Below, one piece after another: positions 7,889 to 16,527 of a stretch of 64,000 nt of DNA. The DNA is from Peptococcaceae bacterium BICA1-7 (GTDB lineage: Bacteria; Bacillota; Desulfotomaculia; Desulfotomaculales; Desulfocucumaceae), in contig JUEB01000033.1 in the NCBI GenBank assembly GCA_000802095.1, positions 124,001 through 188,000 of the forward strand. The letters run 5' to 3'. Below the pieces are notes generated by a model, which searched no databases, had not been told where the DNA came from, and worked only from the letters and a program-made list of their open reading frames with translations. Every line of letters starts with the position of its first letter. The first letter of the stretch is position 1. The position numbers and the translations under genes were made by a program.

Positions 7889-9009
7889 GACAATTCCTCC
7901 TCTCCCCAGACCACACTGGCCAGGGCGTTAACCATGCTGGTTCTGGTTACCAGCCCCAGTAGCCCCCTGTTTTGGTCTACCACCGGGAGGTACTCCAGTT
8001 TCTGACTAACCAGCAGGTCAAAGGCTTCCCGTGCCGGTGAGCCGGCGGTAATAACCGGCAGTCCGGTGTCTGCCAGATACTCCGCCTTATATGTAAGGTT
8101 TTGTTTATTATCCAGCTTTTCAATGGTGACCACCCCGATAAGCTGCTTGTCGTTTTTTACAACCAGAACTGTATTGACACCCTTTCGCTTCATAAGGGCC
8201 AGCATTTCTGTGCCTTTACGGTCGGGATCTGTTGTAACGGGATTTGTTTTCATTATTGACTCAACTTTTTCCAGCTCACAGCTGTTAACCCGGTGTTTCC
8301 CGATAAATTCCAGGACAAAATCATCACTTGGATTCCTCAGTATACTTTCTGGGGAACCCAGTTGAATTATTTCCCCGTCTTTCATTATGGCAATTCGGTC
8401 GGCAAGCTTCATGGCCTCATCCATGTCATGGGTCACAAAAACAATTGTTTTGTTCAGTTTGCTTTGCAAATTTTTCAACTCATCCTGAAGGTTCTCCCTG
8501 GTTATTGGGTCGAGGGCCCCAAAGGGCTCGTCCATAAGTATAATGGACGGTCCTGCAGCCAGTGCCCGCAGGACTCCAATGCGCTGCTGCTGTCCACCGC
8601 TTAGCTCATTTGGATAGCGGTTTGCGTATACTTCCGGATCCATGCCCACTAATTCCAATAATTCGTACACCCTGTTGATTCTTTTTTCCCGGTCCCATCC
8701 AAGCAGGCGGGGAACCAGGTCAACATTATCCATAATGGTCATGTTCGGGAAGAGACCTATTTGCTGAATGACATACCCTATTTTCCTTCTCAGCGTAACG
8801 GGGTTCATTTCCATGATGTTCTGGCCGTTTACCAAAATCTTTCCGGAAGTGGGTTCAATAAGCCGATTAATCATTTTTAATGTAGTTGTTTTGCCGCACC
8901 CGCTGGGGCCGATAAGAACCAGGAATTCCCCCTCAAGCACATGCAAATCCAGTTTTTTAACCACTTCAAGACTTCCGTATGCTTTTAAAACCCCTTCAAA
9001 TCTGATCAT
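7885..9009 (-). CDS. opuCA: Osmoprotectant ABC transporter ATPase with CBS domains
   Basis: The 374-residue ATPase has Walker A GPSGCGKTTT near residue 34, signature LSGGQQQR, Walker B IILMDEPFGALDP and the H-loop VTHDMDEA. A C-terminal pair of CBS domains follows (about residues 250-370), which in OpuA/OpuC systems senses ionic strength or c-di-AMP and gates transport. The ATG at 9009 is chosen over an upstream in-frame ATG because of the CAGGAGGG site and the fit to the family N-terminus. It is the first gene of the operon, with promoter probably in 9010-9120. Confidence 0.9.
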   Translation of the reverse strand: MIRFEGVLKAYGSLEVVKKLDLHVLEGEFLVLIGPSGCGKTTTLKMINRLIEPTSGKILVNGQNIMEMNPVTLRRKIGYVIQQIGLFPNMTIMDNVDLVPRLLGWDREKRINRVYELLELVGMDPEVYANRYPNELSGGQQQRIGVLRALAAGPSIILMDEPFGALDPITRENLQDELKNLQSKLNKTIVFVTHDMDEAMKLADRIAIMKDGEIIQLGSPESILRNPSDDFVLEFIGKHRVNSCELEKVESIMKTNPVTTDPDRKGTEMLALMKRKGVNTVLVVKNDKQLIGVVTIEKLDNKQNLTYKAEYLADTGLPVITAGSPAREAFDLLVSQKLEYLPVVDQNRGLLGLVTRTSMVNALASVVWGEEELS

Positions 9010-9288
9010 CAGATAACCCTCCTGAAAAGTATGGGAAAAACAAACATACAACCTATATATTATGGATTAAGTGTCGGCAACTTGATTATAGCACAAAGGT
9101 TGTTATTTGGGGCTAAAAAAATAACTCTTTTATTATTCTAAAACATAGAATATTGTATTGGGTGAGCAATTATATAAGACAAAGCAAAAACCGCCATTGA
9201 GATTGAAGTGGTAAGCTTCAAACACTGCAACAGCGGGTATAATGCCGGACACAAGTTTATTCCGGAATAGATTATTGTTCGTTTACCT

Positions 9289-9519
9289 TTAATAGATATT
9301 AATATCCAAACCATTCAATGCATCTCGTAATGCAATCAACTCTTCGTTGGAAAGGGTAATACCCTTACCCATTTTTTCATTCTCCGGCGACCATTCACGG
9401 ATATCATATTTGGGTTCGCGCCCATTCCAGCTTACGAGATTAAGTTTCTTTTTCCATCCCTTTGAGCCTTCGGATAAAACGCCCAGTTCCTTTACTATTT
9501 CATATTTAATCTCTGCTAT
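9289..9519 (-). CDS. ydbC: YdbC-type PC4/p15 domain protein with apparent ATA start codon
   Basis: A 76-codon frame encodes a clear YdbC/PC4-like single-strand nucleic-acid-binding protein. It includes KELGVLSEGSKGWKKKLNLV, SWNGREPKYDIREWSPE and KMGKGITLSNEEL, and covers the whole family length. Homologs begin M-A-E-I-K, but here the matching codon is ATA (9517-9519), followed by GCAGAGATT. An AAGGGGG site sits seven bases before it. A stop codon lies in frame just upstream (TAA 9532-9534), and no ATG, GTG or TTG is available in frame before residue 50. It is either a real AUA/AUU start, a recent start-codon mutation, or a base error. Confidence 0.75.
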   Translation of the reverse strand: MAEIKYEIVKELGVLSEGSKGWKKKLNLVSWNGREPKYDIREWSPENEKMGKGITLSNEELIALRDALNGLDINIY

Positions 9520-9581
9520 TTCAATACCCCCTTAAAAACATTGGCATTTGTGTCGTATGTAAGCCAAACACCATATAGTTC

Positions 9582-10016
9582 TCATTGGTATTCTTCGCCA
9601 CCTGATTTTTCCCGGGCATTTACGCTTTCATAATAACCTTTGCCGGTACTTTTTATACTGCCAGACCTGGTCAGTTTTGATAAGCAGCTTAAGACGGCCT
9701 TTTCAGGCTGTTTGACAGGGATGTCGTTGCCATTCTGCAGTATAAGGTCTGTGAGGTCTTTGTAGTGGACTGACTGCGGATAAAGGTCTGAAAGCATTTC
9801 CGCAACAACACCTGTAAGGGCGCCGTTAGTTAGTGTAGACATTCCCTGTCCGCTTTCCTCCGGAGTGAGAAATCGTCTCAATGAATGAATTTGGGTTTGG
9901 GCATTTTGAATGCGGAATTTGTACGTTTCAATTTTCTCTTCCAGGTCAACTATTTCTGTTTCCAGCTCGAGAATAGCATCTTGAGCTGATGATTTGATTT
10001 GCTCGCACGCGGACAT
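9582..10016 (-). CDS. Coiled-coil plus winged-helix (HARE-HTH-like) protein, likely SOS-regulated
   Basis: The 144-residue protein has an N-terminal coiled coil of about 45 residues (EIVDLEEKIETYKFRIQNAQ) with Ser/Thr/Gln after it. A C-terminal winged-helix-like domain follows, reading MLSDLYPQSVHYKDLTDLI and later EKAVLSCLSKLTRSGSIKS. HARE-HTH domains of this look occur in restriction and chromatin-linked proteins. Two LexA-type boxes sit 17 and 47 bases before the ATG, which suggests induction by DNA damage. The gene stands alone between ydbC and a divergent DUF4870 gene. Function is unknown; a DNA-binding or DNA-bridging factor is my inference. Confidence 0.65.
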   Translation of the reverse strand: MSACEQIKSSAQDAILELETEIVDLEEKIETYKFRIQNAQTQIHSLRRFLTPEESGQGMSTLTNGALTGVVAEMLSDLYPQSVHYKDLTDLILQNGNDIPVKQPEKAVLSCLSKLTRSGSIKSTGKGYYESVNAREKSGGEEYQ

Positions 10017-10032
10017 TTGGTTACCCCTCTCT

Positions 10033-10076
10033 AGAACGTATGTTTGTATTTATTATGTTAGCGGAACATATGTTTT
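10033..10076. promoter_or_regulatory. Two LexA (SOS) box-like sites
   Basis: AGAACGTATGTTTG (10033-10046) and GGAACATATGTTTT (10063-10076) both fit the Gram-positive LexA consensus CGAACRNRYGTTYG apart from one to three end bases. They lie directly upstream of the minus-strand gene starting at 10016. The rest of 10077-10280 shows no further signal I can support. Confidence 0.6.
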
Positions 10077-10280
10077 GTGTCAAGGAGATTATGATGATTT
10101 CCTGATAAAAAGGAGTCCTTTCGAAAAATTTAAAAACTGTCTTACCGGCTGTATGGTCCGCAGTTAAGATCCCTTTAGAAAAAACTCTTATTTCAGAATA
10201 ACTTTTTTTAAGAAAAATACTTTAATAAAAAAGGATATGGATTGCTTTTGAGAAAAATATGTAAAGAGGAGTTGATTATT

Positions 10281-10625
10281 GTGCAGGGAAAAAACCAGGA
10301 AAATACCTGGGCCATGTTCTGCCACCTGGGAGGACTTTGCGGTTATTTTCTACCTTTTGGCAACGTTATAGTACCTCTTGTCCTCTGGTTAATTAAAAAA
10401 GATGAGTATTTATCAGTTAACTATCATGGTAGAGAGGCATTAAATTTCAATATCAGCATAACCATTTATGCCCTGGTATCAGCGCTGCTGTGTCTTATTT
10501 TTATAGGTGTTCTTTTTCTCATCGCCCTGGCTGTTTTGCAAATTGTACTTATTATTATAGCAACGGTTGAAGCCAGTAAAGGAAACCAATACCGCTACCC
10601 GCTAACTATCCGCTTTATTAAATGA
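10281..10625 (+). CDS. DUF4870 family small membrane protein
   Basis: The 114-residue membrane protein of the DUF4870/Tic20-like family has WAMFCHLGGLCGYFLPFGNVI, LIKKDEYLSVNYHGREALNF and three hydrophobic helices, ending YPLTIRFIK. The GTG at 10281 is preferred over ATG 10242 because AAAGAGGAG lies nine bases before it and the family starts close to the first helix. These proteins are widespread in Firmicutes and have no established function. A terminator follows. Confidence 0.8.
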   Translation: MQGKNQENTWAMFCHLGGLCGYFLPFGNVIVPLVLWLIKKDEYLSVNYHGREALNFNISITIYALVSALLCLIFIGVLFLIALAVLQIVLIIIATVEASKGNQYRYPLTIRFIK

Positions 10626-10656
10626 CTTCCCCTTTGTTGTCTATAGGTTAAACAAT

Positions 10657-10690
10657 AACCGCCTTTCATGGTCATTTAAGGCGGTTTGTT
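10657..10690 (+). terminator. Intrinsic terminator after DUF4870 gene
   Basis: AACCGCCTT (10657-10665) pairs with AAGGCGGTT (10678-10686) and is followed by a T-rich tail. Confidence 0.75.
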
Positions 10691-10782
10691 AGTTTTTTAC
10701 TCAGCTTTTTAGTATATACGGGTTAAGATAGTATGGCAGTTTTTACAGCTTGCAGCTAGTCACAGAAAAAAAGGAGGACGTA

Positions 10783-11772
10783 ATGAAACAGTTCTGGGGA
10801 ACTCTTGCGTTAATTTTTTTCTTTTTATTTTTTACAACGGACAAAGCCTTTTCAAATCCTAATGACAGCCAAAACTACAGTCCTGCACATGCCAGAGTAT
10901 TGGTGAATGGAAAGCAATTAGCTACTGTTCAGGAACCAATTTTAGTTAAAGACATAATCTTAGTTCCTTTGCGTGATATTGCCGAGACACTTGGGGCTAC
11001 TGTAACATGGAATTATGGGCCTCCTCTGGTGACGGTGAAAAAAGGAGATAAATCAATTGGTTTGAATATTGATTCGGAAACAGGTTTTACAGATAGAGCT
11101 ACTGGTAAAATTTTTTTTCTTGATCAGCCGCCTATTCTAGTAAATGGGAAAACAATGGTATCCCTCCGATTTATGTCTGAAGCCTTAGAGGCAAAAGTAT
11201 CTTGGGACGAAAAGAGTAGGACCATACATATTTCAGACGGAAAAAATTTTATGAAACTGGATCAACCTGAGGAGCCACCTTATTGGAAAGATCAATCCAG
11301 TAAGCAAGATGATAGCTACTATAAGTTTTATCAAATGGTTGTCGGGCCAGGGGGTGGGCCTACCTCCGAAGAAGCAAAAGTGTATGCTTTAGAACAGGGA
11401 CTTTTAAAGACTGTAAAAGATGTGCAGCGATTCATACCTACTCGATTTTCTGAGTTTGGACCTACTGACACCATGGTCACTGGAAACGATGAATCAGGAC
11501 GGGAAAAAGCCCTATGGTTGGTTCAAAATCATTACAACGGGAAGATATCTTTGGATGGATCTGTCTTCCTGGATGATGGCATCTCCAAAGAAATAGTATA
11601 TTCTAAACTGGAGAATAAAGGCATTAGCCGTGAAAATGTTAAGAAAATTTATATTGCTCCATATAATAACAACCAGATAAATTGGTTTGTGTTGGCTGAA
11701 CAAGGCAATAAAAAATATTACTATTGTTTTGATTACATAACCGGAGATGTGGTGATTGAAAACATCCTCTAG
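10783..11772 (+). CDS. Secreted copper-amine-oxidase-N (stalk) domain protein
   Basis: The 329-residue secreted protein has a signal peptide (MKQFWGTLALIFFFLFF...). Two tandem stalk-domain repeats follow: ARVLVNGKQLATVQEPILV with LVPLRDIAETLGATVTW, and PPILVNGKTMVSLRFMSEAL with VSWDEKSRTIHI. These Cu_amine_oxidN1 domains are common cell-surface modules in spore-forming Firmicutes and carry no oxidase activity by themselves. The C-terminal ~200 residues are unrecognised, resembling a small secreted regulatory or adhesion domain. ATG 10783 follows AAGGAGG. It stands alone, with a terminator-like hairpin at 11791. Confidence 0.75.
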   Translation: MKQFWGTLALIFFFLFFTTDKAFSNPNDSQNYSPAHARVLVNGKQLATVQEPILVKDIILVPLRDIAETLGATVTWNYGPPLVTVKKGDKSIGLNIDSETGFTDRATGKIFFLDQPPILVNGKTMVSLRFMSEALEAKVSWDEKSRTIHISDGKNFMKLDQPEEPPYWKDQSSKQDDSYYKFYQMVVGPGGGPTSEEAKVYALEQGLLKTVKDVQRFIPTRFSEFGPTDTMVTGNDESGREKALWLVQNHYNGKISLDGSVFLDDGISKEIVYSKLENKGISRENVKKIYIAPYNNNQINWFVLAEQGNKKYYYCFDYITGDVVIENIL

Positions 11773-11790
11773 ATGCCTAACTTATTAACA

Positions 11791-11813
11791 CAGCTTTTCA
11801 TGTGCTAAAGCTG
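11791..11813. terminator. Hairpin between stalk-protein gene and tmRNA-like repeat
   Basis: CAGCTTT (11791-11797) pairs with AAAGCTG (11807-11813), followed by a T-rich stretch. It lies 3' of the stalk-protein gene and also just beyond the 3' side of the tmRNA-like repeat on the other strand. Confidence 0.5.
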
Positions 11814-11832
11814 AGTTTTAGTTTTAATGATA

Positions 11833-12006
11833 TGGTGGAGGCGGCAAGCCCTGCGCTGCAATTTGGCTCCTCTGGCGGCTGCATCAATCTTCTTTAAAGA
11901 GCTATTTCGATAATTGTCCGCCAGCCCGGGTTACGGGGCCAACACGGGTGACGCAGGGCAGTATAAGAGCCGGCCCTGTTTTGCTATGGAATTATTGGCA
12001 AATCTA
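11833..12006 (-). repeat. tmRNA-derived repeat, copy D (degenerate, internal deletions)
   Basis: The plus-strand sequence begins TGGTGGAGGCGG, the reverse complement of the tmRNA 3' end. It then matches internal tmRNA parts (CGATAATTGTCCGCCAG, AGCCCGGGTTACGGGGCC) and ends with TTATTGGCAA, the tag region. Large internal segments are missing or altered. Its TTTGGCTCCTCTGGCGGCTGCA segment is shared with the copy at 23391 rather than with the intact gene. The remaining bases to 12115 hold a TATAAT at 12046-12051 that may serve carB. Confidence 0.7.
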
Positions 12007-12115
12007 TAAAAAGTAAGTAGGTATCTCTAACTTCATTTTTTTTGATATAATAAAGTGTTCAAATAAACATAAATCCAGCAAAGAAAAAAGAGCTGTGCAT
12101 AGGTAGGAGGACAAA

Positions 12116-15100
12116 ATGCCAAAACGAACCGACATCAATAAAATTCTCATTATTGGATCCGGCCCCATTGTAATTGGGCAGGCCTGTGAATTTGACTATT
12201 CTGGAACCCAGGCCTGTAAAGCCCTGCGGAAATTAGGTTACCAGATTGTTCTGGTCAATTCAAATCCAGCCACAATTATGACTGATCCGGGGATTGCTGA
12301 TGTAACTTACGTTGAACCTCTGAATTTAAAAAGTCTGACCAACATTATAGCTAAAGAAAGACCTGATGCGGTGCTGCCAAATCTAGGCGGCCAGTCGGCT
12401 CTAAATTTATGCTCTGAGCTGAACAAGGCCGGTGTTTTGGAAAAATACGCAGTTAAAGTAATTGGTGTGCAAATAGATGCCATTGAGCGTGGTGAAGACC
12501 GGATAGCCTTCAAGGAAACCATGAACCGGCTGAACATCGAAATGCCCCGCAGCAAACCGGCCTACAGTGTGGAGGAGGCAGAAGAAATCGCCCAGGAACT
12601 TGGTTACCCGGTGGTTATCCGCCCGGCGTACACCATGGGAGGCACCGGCGGCGGTCTGGCTTATAATGTGGAAGAGCTAAGAACTATAGTCAACAGGGGA
12701 ATTACCGCCAGTATGATTGGACAGGTCCTTGTAGAGGAATCAGTACTGGGTTGGGAAGAGCTGGAACTGGAAGTTGTGCGGGACTCCAAAAATCAAATGC
12801 TGACAGTGTGTTTCATTGAAAACATTGACGCCATGGGTGTGCATACCGGTGATTCCTTCTGTGTAGCCCCCATGCTGACGATCAGCCCGGAGCTTCAGCA
12901 GCGGTTGCAGAAATACTCCTATGCCATTGTAGAAGCAATAGAAGTAATTGGGGGCACCAATGTTCAGTTTGCCCATGACCCAAAATCAGGCCGGGTGGTG
13001 ATTATTGAAATAAACCCCCGTACATCCCGTTCGTCTGCATTGGCCTCAAAAGCCACCGGCTTCCCTATAGCTTTTATATCGGCATTGCTGGCAGCCGGCC
13101 TGACCCTTGACGAAATCCCTTACTGGCGGGATGGCAGCCTGGATAAATACACCCCGTCAGGTGATTATGTAGTGGTAAAGTTTGCCCGCTGGGCCTTTGA
13201 GAAGTTTCCCAATTCCCTGGACAAACTGGGCACACAGATGAGAGCCGTCGGTGAAGTCATGAGCATCGGTAAAAACTATAAAGAAGCCTTTCAAAAAGCA
13301 ATCCGCTCTCTGGAAATTAGCCGTTACGGGTTGGGCTTTGCCAAAGATTTTAACAGTCGCACGCTGGAAGAACTGCTGTCGTTAATGGCGGAGCCATCAA
13401 GTGAACGCCATTTTATAATGTATGAGGCATTACGCAAAGGTGCGGATATAGATGGTATTTACGAGCTGACCCATATCAAGAGATGGTTTATTCAGCAGAT
13501 GAAAGAGCTTGTTTTGCTGGAAGAACAGATTCTAGGGTATAAAAACAGCCGCCTGCCGGACCAGTTGCTGGCCCAGGCCAAAAAAGACGGTTTTGCCGAC
13601 CGTTACCTGGCAATGCTTTTAAATGTGCCGGAAACAGAAATCCGCCAGCGTAGGATAGCATTGGGGGTAGCTGAAGGATGGGAAGCTGTCCCGGTAAGCG
13701 GTGTGGAAAACGCGGCTTATTATTTCTCTACCTACAACGCCCCTGATCAGACTGTGTCAAGTGACCGGCAGAAAGTGATGATCCTGGGCGGAGGCCCCAA
13801 CCGGATCGGACAGGGAATCGAGTTTGACTACTGTTGCGTGCATGCGGCTTTTGCCCTGCGCGATATGGGCTTTGAGACCGTTATTGTCAACTGTAATCCC
13901 GAAACTGTTTCCACCGACTATGACACTTCTGATAAACTGTACTTTGAGCCATTGACAGTGGAAGATGTATTAAGCATATACGAGAAGGAGCAGCCCCTGG
14001 GGGTAATCGTTCAGTTCGGAGGTCAGACCCCCTTAAATATTGCCGCTGAACTGGCTAATGCCGGGGTGAAAATTTTCGGCACTTCTCCTGATACTATAGA
14101 TCTGGCCGAAGACCGTGACCGGTTCCGTCAGATCATGGAGAAGTTGGACATTCCCATGCCGGAGTCCGGTATGGCGGTGAATCTAGAAGAGGCCCTGGCC
14201 ATTGCCAACCGTATTGGTTATCCTTTGATGGTGCGGCCCTCATATGTTTTAGGCGGCCGTGGGATGGAAGTTGTATACGATGAGGAGATGCTTCGCCAGT
14301 ACCTGGATGCAGCCGTTGGGGTCACTCCGGAAAGACCTATTCTGATCGATAAATTCTTAAATAACGCAATAGAAGCAGAAGCTGACGCAATCGCCGATGG
14401 AACTGAGGCCTTCGTGCCGACGGTAATGGAGCATATTGAATTGGCAGGCATTCACTCTGGAGACTCAGCCTGTGTGATTCCGCCAATAAGTATTCCGGCC
14501 GGACACATAGATACTATTGTAGAGTATACCAGGAAGATAGCACAGGAGCTGAAGGTGGTGGGACTGATGAATATTCAGTACGCTATCGCCGATGACAGGG
14601 TTTATGTGCTGGAAGCCAATCCAAGAGCTTCACGGACCGTGCCCCTCGTGTCGAAAGTGTGTAATATCTCGATGGCCCGGATTGCCACGGAAATAATGCT
14701 GGCGGACAAAACTGCCAAAGAATCCCCGGTGAAAAAGCTGGTCTCCAAAAGAATTCCTCATTTTGGGGTAAAAGAGGCTGTCTTCCCCTTTAATATGTTC
14801 CAGGAAGTAGATCCCATACTGGGGCCGGAGATGCGCTCCACCGGGGAAGTGCTGGGAATTGCCGATTCCTTTGAATTAGCATATTACAAGGCTCAGGAAG
14901 CAATCCAGTCCCCCCTTCCCATATCCGGAACCGTTCTGATCAGTGTCACCGATCAGGATAAAAAAGCAGCGCTGGAAGCGGCCAAGGTATTTAGTAAGCT
15001 GGGCTTTAATATTAAAGCCACCGAAGGAACCAACAATTTCCTCAGGGAAAATGGAATTTTATCCGAAGAGATTAAAAAATTATATCAAGGCCGCCCCAAT

Positions 15101-15343
15101 ATAATAGATGGCATTAAAAATAAGGAGATTAACCTGGTTATCAATACCCCGTCCGGAAAACGCAGTCAGCATGATGACTCCTATATACGAAAGACTGCAA
15201 TCAAATACAAAGTGCCGTATATCACCACCATGGCCGCTGCTCTGGCCAGTGCAAGAGGAATCGCGGTATTTAAAGAAAACAATACTCAGGAAGCAACAAA
15301 ATCTTTGCAGGAATATCATTCGGATATCAGGGACACCATCTAG
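12116..15343 (+). CDS. carB: Carbamoyl-phosphate synthase large subunit, orphan copy
   Basis: The full-length 1075-residue CarB has two ATP-grasp synthetase halves ([17 protein letters not shown] at the N-terminus, [17 protein letters not shown] in the second half), an oligomerisation region between them, and an MGS-like allosteric domain at the C-terminus. It makes carbamoyl phosphate from bicarbonate, ammonia and ATP for pyrimidine and arginine synthesis. It needs CarA for glutamine use, yet no carA is adjacent. The second-half motif is of the proteobacterial style, while the other carB in this window (61274) reads [17 protein letters not shown], the usual Firmicute style. That suggests acquisition by transfer. 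Ribosome site GTAGGAGG. Confidence 0.92.
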   Translation: MPKRTDINKILIIGSGPIVIGQACEFDYSGTQACKALRKLGYQIVLVNSNPATIMTDPGIADVTYVEPLNLKSLTNIIAKERPDAVLPNLGGQSALNLCSELNKAGVLEKYAVKVIGVQIDAIERGEDRIAFKETMNRLNIEMPRSKPAYSVEEAEEIAQELGYPVVIRPAYTMGGTGGGLAYNVEELRTIVNRGITASMIGQVLVEESVLGWEELELEVVRDSKNQMLTVCFIENIDAMGVHTGDSFCVAPMLTISPELQQRLQKYSYAIVEAIEVIGGTNVQFAHDPKSGRVVIIEINPRTSRSSALASKATGFPIAFISALLAAGLTLDEIPYWRDGSLDKYTPSGDYVVVKFARWAFEKFPNSLDKLGTQMRAVGEVMSIGKNYKEAFQKAIRSLEISRYGLGFAKDFNSRTLEELLSLMAEPSSERHFIMYEALRKGADIDGIYELTHIKRWFIQQMKELVLLEEQILGYKNSRLPDQLLAQAKKDGFADRYLAMLLNVPETEIRQRRIALGVAEGWEAVPVSGVENAAYYFSTYNAPDQTVSSDRQKVMILGGGPNRIGQGIEFDYCCVHAAFALRDMGFETVIVNCNPETVSTDYDTSDKLYFEPLTVEDVLSIYEKEQPLGVIVQFGGQTPLNIAAELANAGVKIFGTSPDTIDLAEDRDRFRQIMEKLDIPMPESGMAVNLEEALAIANRIGYPLMVRPSYVLGGRGMEVVYDEEMLRQYLDAAVGVTPERPILIDKFLNNAIEAEADAIADGTEAFVPTVMEHIELAGIHSGDSACVIPPISIPAGHIDTIVEYTRKIAQELKVVGLMNIQYAIADDRVYVLEANPRASRTVPLVSKVCNISMARIATEIMLADKTAKESPVKKLVSKRIPHFGVKEAVFPFNMFQEVDPILGPEMRSTGEVLGIADSFELAYYKAQEAIQSPLPISGTVLISVTDQDKKAALEAAKVFSKLGFNIKATEGTNNFLRENGILSEEIKKLYQGRPNIIDGIKNKEINLVINTPSGKRSQHDDSYIRKTAIKYKVPYITTMAAALASARGIAVFKENNTQEATKSLQEYHSDIRDTI

Positions 15344-15369
15344 AAATTGGTCACACAGTAAGACGGGAA

Positions 15370-15408
15370 GGAGCACGTGATGTGAAAAATCAACGTGCTC
15401 CTTTTTTT
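15370..15408 (+). terminator. Intrinsic terminator after orphan carB
   Basis: GGAGCACGT (15370-15378) pairs with ACGTGCTCC (15393-15401) and is followed by seven T residues. A second small hairpin (GCCGCC/GGCGG) follows at about 15422-15436. Confidence 0.85.
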
Positions 15409-15681
15409 AAAAAAAGCAAAAGCCGCCGCCTGGCGGTTTTCTGTATTCCAATTATTACCTATATTCCATACGAGTTAAAGGAGGAAGACGAGGGACATCA
15501 ACACATTACCTGCCGTGCGTGCAGAAAGGTATATATTTATTATTATTTCGCAATTCTCATAGCAATTGTTCTGGTTACTATTCTAAAGGATATTCAATGG
15601 ATTCCTGTTCTTATATTGGCATTATTGGGGCTGGGACAGTATTTTGCCTTTTGGACCGAGAATCGTAAATTGCGGGATTAG
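15382..15681 (+). CDS. Small membrane protein with N-terminal CxxC, unknown function, start uncertain
   Basis: The frame encodes up to 99 residues. The convincing part is EDEGHQHITCRACRKVYIY, with a CxxC pair, then two hydrophobic helices and a charged tail (WTENRKLRD). GTG 15382 has a GGAAGGAG site, but it lies inside the carB terminator hairpin and the first 30 codons overlap a second hairpin. The real start may therefore lie nearer 15463 at a non-standard codon. No family is recognised. Confidence 0.5.
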   Translation: MKNQRAPFFKKSKSRRLAVFCIPIITYIPYELKEEDEGHQHITCRACRKVYIYYYFAILIAIVLVTILKDIQWIPVLILALLGLGQYFAFWTENRKLRD

Positions 15682-15727
15682 GTTGGATGAAATTAAAAAT
15701 TGCAATGTGCAATGTAGAGGTGACAAA

Positions 15728-16237
15728 ATGTCAGTATCATATTTATTGGTATTTTTATTAGCTGCCATTCCGTTAGTTGAACTAATTGCTGTGGTGCCAT
15801 TGGCAATAATTGGAGGGTTGTCACCAGTACCGGTGGCTATATTGGGATTCTTGGGAAATTTGCTGACAGTGATGCTGTTAATTGTTTTTGTTGATAGGGT
15901 AAAGAGATTGATGAAAACAAGAAGGCAGAAGCGTTTTGGTGTGGATGAACAAGCCGGGGAAGCCGAACAAGATACAAAAAAGGAAAAACGGGCAAGGGTT
16001 CTTTTTAATAAATATGGTTTGCCCGGATTAACTATTTTAGGTCCACTGCTTGTTGGTTCCCATATTTCAGCCTTTATGGCAATGAGCTTTGGCTCCAAAA
16101 GGCGCCTGGTGCTAAGCTGGATGCTTGTTAGCTTAGGATTATGGACAATTGTATCTGCTTTCGGGGCCAGTTATGGGGCAACTTTTTTTATTCCCAATGT
16201 TGAAGAAAACGGATTTCTTATTCAATTTTTTAAATAG
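15728..16237 (+). CDS. Small multi-drug export protein family (PF06695) membrane protein
   Basis: The 169-residue protein opens with YLLVFLLAAIPLVELIAVVPLAI and has a helix pair, a charged cytoplasmic loop (KTRRQKRFGVDEQAGEAEQ) and then YGLPGLTILGPLLVGSHISAF. That is the pattern of the Sm_multidrug_ex family. ATG 15728 follows GTAGAGGTGACAAA. Transport function is only a family-level label. It follows the CxxC membrane protein by 46 bases and may share its transcript. Confidence 0.7.
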   Translation: MSVSYLLVFLLAAIPLVELIAVVPLAIIGGLSPVPVAILGFLGNLLTVMLLIVFVDRVKRLMKTRRQKRFGVDEQAGEAEQDTKKEKRARVLFNKYGLPGLTILGPLLVGSHISAFMAMSFGSKRRLVLSWMLVSLGLWTIVSAFGASYGATFFIPNVEENGFLIQFFK

Positions 16238-16418
16238 CCGGTCCTCTCTGCAAAAGTGGACCTGGAGTCTTATAGTGCCGGGCTCTTGGAGATATTTGGC
16301 AGGGCAATACTAAAGGATGTGGAAAACAGCTCTACCCCTACATAACTTGAAAGTATCCTTTTTTTATAGCTGAAAGAGGAAATAATAATTCATATAATTC
16401 ATCTTGCTTAACTCATTG

Positions 16419-16440
16419 AAACCACCTTTGCGGTGGTTTT
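16419..16440. terminator. ACCACC-type hairpin terminator
   Basis: AAACCACC-TTTGC-GGTGGTTT followed by ATGCTTA. The same hairpin plus ATGCTTA spacer recurs at 23357, 34484, 38977 and 40364, in two of those cases right next to tmRNA-like or intron sequence. The rest of 16238-16527 shows no gene. Confidence 0.75.
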
Positions 16441-16527
16441 ATGCTTAACCCTACAGAATTGTGCGCCAAATGTCGGATAGATACTTTTAATTTCTGCTAT
16501 TCTATTGGTGAGGAGGAGGTCATATAA

